6,433 bases of DNA from UBA4124 sp052034745 (lineage in GTDB: Bacteria > Patescibacteriota > Minisyncoccia > Phycocordibacterales > UBA9973), in contig JBPOIF010000011.1 in the NCBI GenBank assembly GCA_052034745.1, positions 1 to 6,433 of the forward strand, in the 5' to 3' direction. A program made the position numbers and the translations under genes. Below the pieces are notes generated by a model. The model did no database searches. It was not told the origin of the DNA and saw nothing but the letters and a program-made list of their open reading frames with translations. Below are positions 4,879 to 6,433 of the stretch, in pieces; the first letter of the stretch is position 1; each line of letters begins with the position of its first letter.

Positions 4879-4907
4879 TTGACTTATTTTGCAAGTAGTT
4901 GTATTGT
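4879..4907 (+). promoter_or_regulatory. putative sigma70-type promoter for the 191-aa gene
   Basis: The -35 box TTGACT (4879-4884) begins two bases after the terminator T-tract. A -10 candidate TATTGT (4902-4907) follows at the ideal 17-bp spacing and matches four of six positions. Initiation near 4914 gives a leader of about 35 nt to the ATG at 4949. It also argues against an upstream in-frame TTG at 4889, which lies inside the promoter. Confidence 0.7.
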
Positions 4908-4948
4908 GGTGTTCGCAATTGATCTTTTCACAACAAAAAACCGAAATC

Positions 4949-5524
4949 ATGGAACAAGAAAGAGACAAGCACGTTACTATCGACGCTATCGATGAGGAGG
5001 TAGCCCCTATTTTTGGGGAAATCAGAAGTTTTTTAAGTAACCTCCTCCAGAAAAACTTTCCTTCGGAAAGAGAAGAAGAGGTTGACGAACTCACTCGAGA
5101 AGCAATTCTCGTAGAATTTGAAAATAAAAGGCTCAACTGCTTCAGTATTGCGCAGGGAGCTATAGAGAAGTTCTCGGGAAATGAAATGGTCAACAAAGTC
5201 ATTGTCTTTCAAGAGCGTAAGGAAAGGATGATGGACCAGATGAAGGAAACTGCAGAATTGGTTCAAAAAACGATGAGCTTGAGGTACTCCTTGAGCAAAG
5301 ATCTTAAAAACCGTATTTTGCAGACAGTACCCATCATCCGAGAGAGGTTCGACAGGGTAAACGGAAAGATTTATGACAACCTCAAAGAAGAGCGTGTCGA
5401 GTACAGAAAGCACTCCCGCTGCCTTTCGGCAACCTTTGAGGAAATCAAAAAGGATTTCCCGCAAATTGAGCGAGAGCTTACAACTTTTGTGAAGGAAAAA
5501 CTCCAGAAGGCAGCTGTTGCTTAG
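4949..5524 (+). CDS. hypothetical charged alpha-helical protein, 191 aa
   Basis: I do not recognise this protein. It is almost entirely helical by composition: high in E, K, R and L, with few glycines and only two prolines after residue 40 (P128, P171). Long helices are likely at about 10-35, 42-75, 78-125, 127-150 and 155-188. Heptad-like spacing in 85-125 and 140-185 allows coiled-coil or helical-bundle packing. There is no signal peptide or membrane segment, so it is probably cytoplasmic. I chose ATG 4949 over an in-frame TTG at 4889 because the latter falls within the promoter and would add 20 residues of unrelated hydrophobic sequence. There is no Shine-Dalgarno. The stop is TAG, the only non-TAA stop among these genes. 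A terminator begins 21 bases after the stop, so the gene is monocistronic. Confidence 0.82.
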   Translation: MEQERDKHVTIDAIDEEVAPIFGEIRSFLSNLLQKNFPSEREEEVDELTREAILVEFENKRLNCFSIAQGAIEKFSGNEMVNKVIVFQERKERMMDQMKETAELVQKTMSLRYSLSKDLKNRILQTVPIIRERFDRVNGKIYDNLKEERVEYRKHSRCLSATFEEIKKDFPQIERELTTFVKEKLQKAAVA

Positions 5525-5545
5525 TCATCCATGAAAAAGATTTTT

Positions 5546-5568
5546 AAGGCCCCAAAACGGGGCCTTTT
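5546..5568 (+). terminator. intrinsic terminator after the 191-aa gene
   Basis: A perfect 8-bp stem AAGGCCCC (5546-5553) pairs with GGGGCCTT (5559-5566) around a five-base loop AAAAC. A TTTT run (5565-5568), then GTTAT, follows. Confidence 0.92.
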
Positions 5569-5599
5569 GTTATAGCAAAATCTTTCAAGTGTTGCTTTT

Positions 5600-5608
5600 T
5601 GGTATACT
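5600..5608 (+). promoter_or_regulatory. putative extended -10 promoter for the exported protein gene
   Basis: TGG followed by TATACT (5603-5608) is a good extended -10 element, matching the hexamer at five of six bases. No -35 is seen at 16-18 bp upstream, as is common for extended -10 promoters. Initiation near 5615 would leave only about 5 nt before the ATG at 5620, an essentially leaderless message. A TTGACA at 5610-5615 has no -10 partner downstream. Confidence 0.55.
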
Positions 5609-5619
5609 GTTGACAATAA

Positions 5620-6433
5620 ATGATCAATTTTCCCCCAAGGAACATCGCGAATAAATTCTTTTTTTTGCAAAGCTTTTTTTTGTTGTGCACTCTATCTTTC
5701 TTATCACCATTTGTTTCTGATAGTTATGCTGCAGACACTACTTTTTTGATTGATCTTGGTCGTGAAGATAGTCCTTATGTGACAACTACGACTGGTTGGA
5801 ACAATTTTTATGACCCTCGCGCGGGGTCAAGTTCTCCGCTTGTTGATTCAACAGGGGCTGCCTCGAGCTTAACTTTTCAAATTCTTAATAGTTTTTATTA
5901 TGAAACAACCAACTGTTCTGTAAACTTTACTTTTTGTAGTAATTCAAACGGTACCACAAGTAGTTCTTTATATCCTGCGAGCGCTTCCCGGGACAGCTTC
6001 TTTTTGGGCACGATCGCTATCACAGATACTTCAGGGGCGATTTCTATTGGGGGGTTGAACGATGCGTATACATATGACTTTCGTTTTTATGCTTCTCGGG
6101 TTGCTGGAGATTCAGGAAATCGTACCACTGACTATGTAATTAGTGGCACGACGGTGAGTTTGAACGCCACGGATAACATTAACGGATATGTGGAAATACT
6201 TGGGAAGAGTCCTACTTCAGGAGAGATTATTATCAGCGTTTTAAAAGCGACAGCAGCATCTTTCGGTTATCTTGGAGTTCTAGAGATAACAGAGCACGGC
6301 TCAGGCAACACCCCTCCCACCGCCGCTGCAGGTACCGATCAGTCAATCACTCTCCCGACTGATACCGCTACCTTAAACGGTTCAAGCTCTACAGACAGTG
6401 ATGGAACGATTGCAAGCTATGCGTGGAGCTTTA
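5620..6433 (+). CDS. exported protein with beta-rich N-terminal domain and PKD/Ig-like repeat (3' partial)
   Basis: The frame is open for 271 codons to the window end, so the C-terminus is missing. Residues 1-37 form a signal peptide: a basic n-region (R7, K12), a hydrophobic core FFFLQSFFLLCTLSFLSPFV (13-32) and a likely cleavage near SYA|AD. Residues about 39-225 are a Ser/Thr/Gly-rich domain with strand-like motifs WNNFYDPR, SRDSFF (123-128), YDFRFYASR (152-160), GEIIISV and YLGVLEIT (217-224). Two cysteines (C99, C106) could form a disulfide. From 230, NTPPTAAAGTDQSITLP and then GSSSTDSDGTIASYAWSF match the start of PKD-like Ig-fold repeats common in bacterial surface proteins. The likely role is a secreted or cell-surface adhesive or binding protein, which is inference from architecture. 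The ATG at 5620 places the signal peptide correctly; an AAGGA at 5637-5641 lies downstream of it and serves no visible start. Confidence 0.85.
   Translation, partial: MINFPPRNIANKFFFLQSFFLLCTLSFLSPFVSDSYAADTTFLIDLGREDSPYVTTTTGWNNFYDPRAGSSSPLVDSTGAASSLTFQILNSFYYETTNCSVNFTFCSNSNGTTSSSLYPASASRDSFFLGTIAITDTSGAISIGGLNDAYTYDFRFYASRVAGDSGNRTTDYVISGTTVSLNATDNINGYVEILGKSPTSGEIIISVLKATAASFGYLGVLEITEHGSGNTPPTAAAGTDQSITLPTDTATLNGSSSTDSDGTIASYAWSF

Noticed and set aside
4334..4882. Long + strand frame overlapping the end of rplB and the region beyond
   Set aside because: Its first half is the out-of-frame reading of conserved L2 and it runs through two terminators; the 54-aa frame is the supported gene there.
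5033..5464. Antisense reading frame of 143 codons within the 191-aa gene
   Set aside because: It is fully inside a better supported + strand gene with promoter and terminator; no promoter or terminator serves the minus strand.
5610..5638. TTGACA at 5610 as a -35 box for the exported protein gene
   Set aside because: The bases 16-18 bp downstream are C-rich with no -10, and initiation there would fall inside the signal peptide coding region.
5628..5670. In-frame TTG at 5665 as the start of the exported protein
   Set aside because: It would remove the basic n-region of the signal peptide, and the AAGGA at 5637-5641 is too far upstream (23 bases) to serve it.
1..6433. UGA recoding as in Gracilibacteria or SR1
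   Set aside because: No gene uses TGA as stop, which is suggestive, but no in-frame TGA occurs in any gene either, so nothing supports reassignment.

Overview
The window is a compact bacterial segment in which every supported gene lies on the + strand. Its one well-identified block is a four-gene ribosomal protein operon, rplC-rplD-rplW-rplB (L3, L4, L23, L2). Around it sit short genes of unknown function and, at the right edge, the start of a large exported protein. Several traits suggest a small-genome lineage such as the Candidate Phyla Radiation / Patescibacteria (Parcubacteria-like): lysine-rich N-terminal tails on L4 and L23, intergenic gaps of 4-10 bases inside the operon, many short orphan proteins, weak or absent Shine-Dalgarno sequences, and only TAA or TAG stops. 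This assignment is inference from gene content; no rRNA gene is present to confirm it.

Layout. Positions 1-1895 hold four unrelated small genes of unknown function (86, 108, 156 and 167 aa). Each is followed by a strong intrinsic terminator, and from the second gene on each has its own promoter candidate. One is a membrane-anchored protein. Another has a C-terminal half that looks vaguely macro-domain-like. Positions 1896-2050 hold a terminator, a promoter with a perfect TATAAT box and a structured leader of about 60 nt. Positions 2051-4610 are the ribosomal operon, closed by a terminator at 4628-4655. Then come a 54-aa unknown gene (4678-4842) and a 191-aa charged, mostly helical unknown gene (4949-5524), each with promoter and terminator. 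From 5620 to the window end runs an open reading frame with a signal peptide, a beta-rich domain of about 185 residues and the start of a PKD/Ig-like repeat.

How it works together. The four ribosomal proteins form one transcription unit: all bind 23S rRNA in the large subunit, L2 next to the peptidyl transferase centre, L4 and L23 at the exit tunnel. The usual neighbours are missing: S10 (rpsJ) does not precede L3, and S19 (rpsS) does not follow L2, where there is a terminator instead. The flanking genes look like independent units rather than parts of a pathway. The recurrent design is a hairpin terminator whose U-tract runs almost directly into the next gene's TTGAC -35 box, often followed by a very short predicted leader. 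No mobile element, CRISPR array, tRNA or rRNA was seen, and no stretch over 300 bases lacks a gene.
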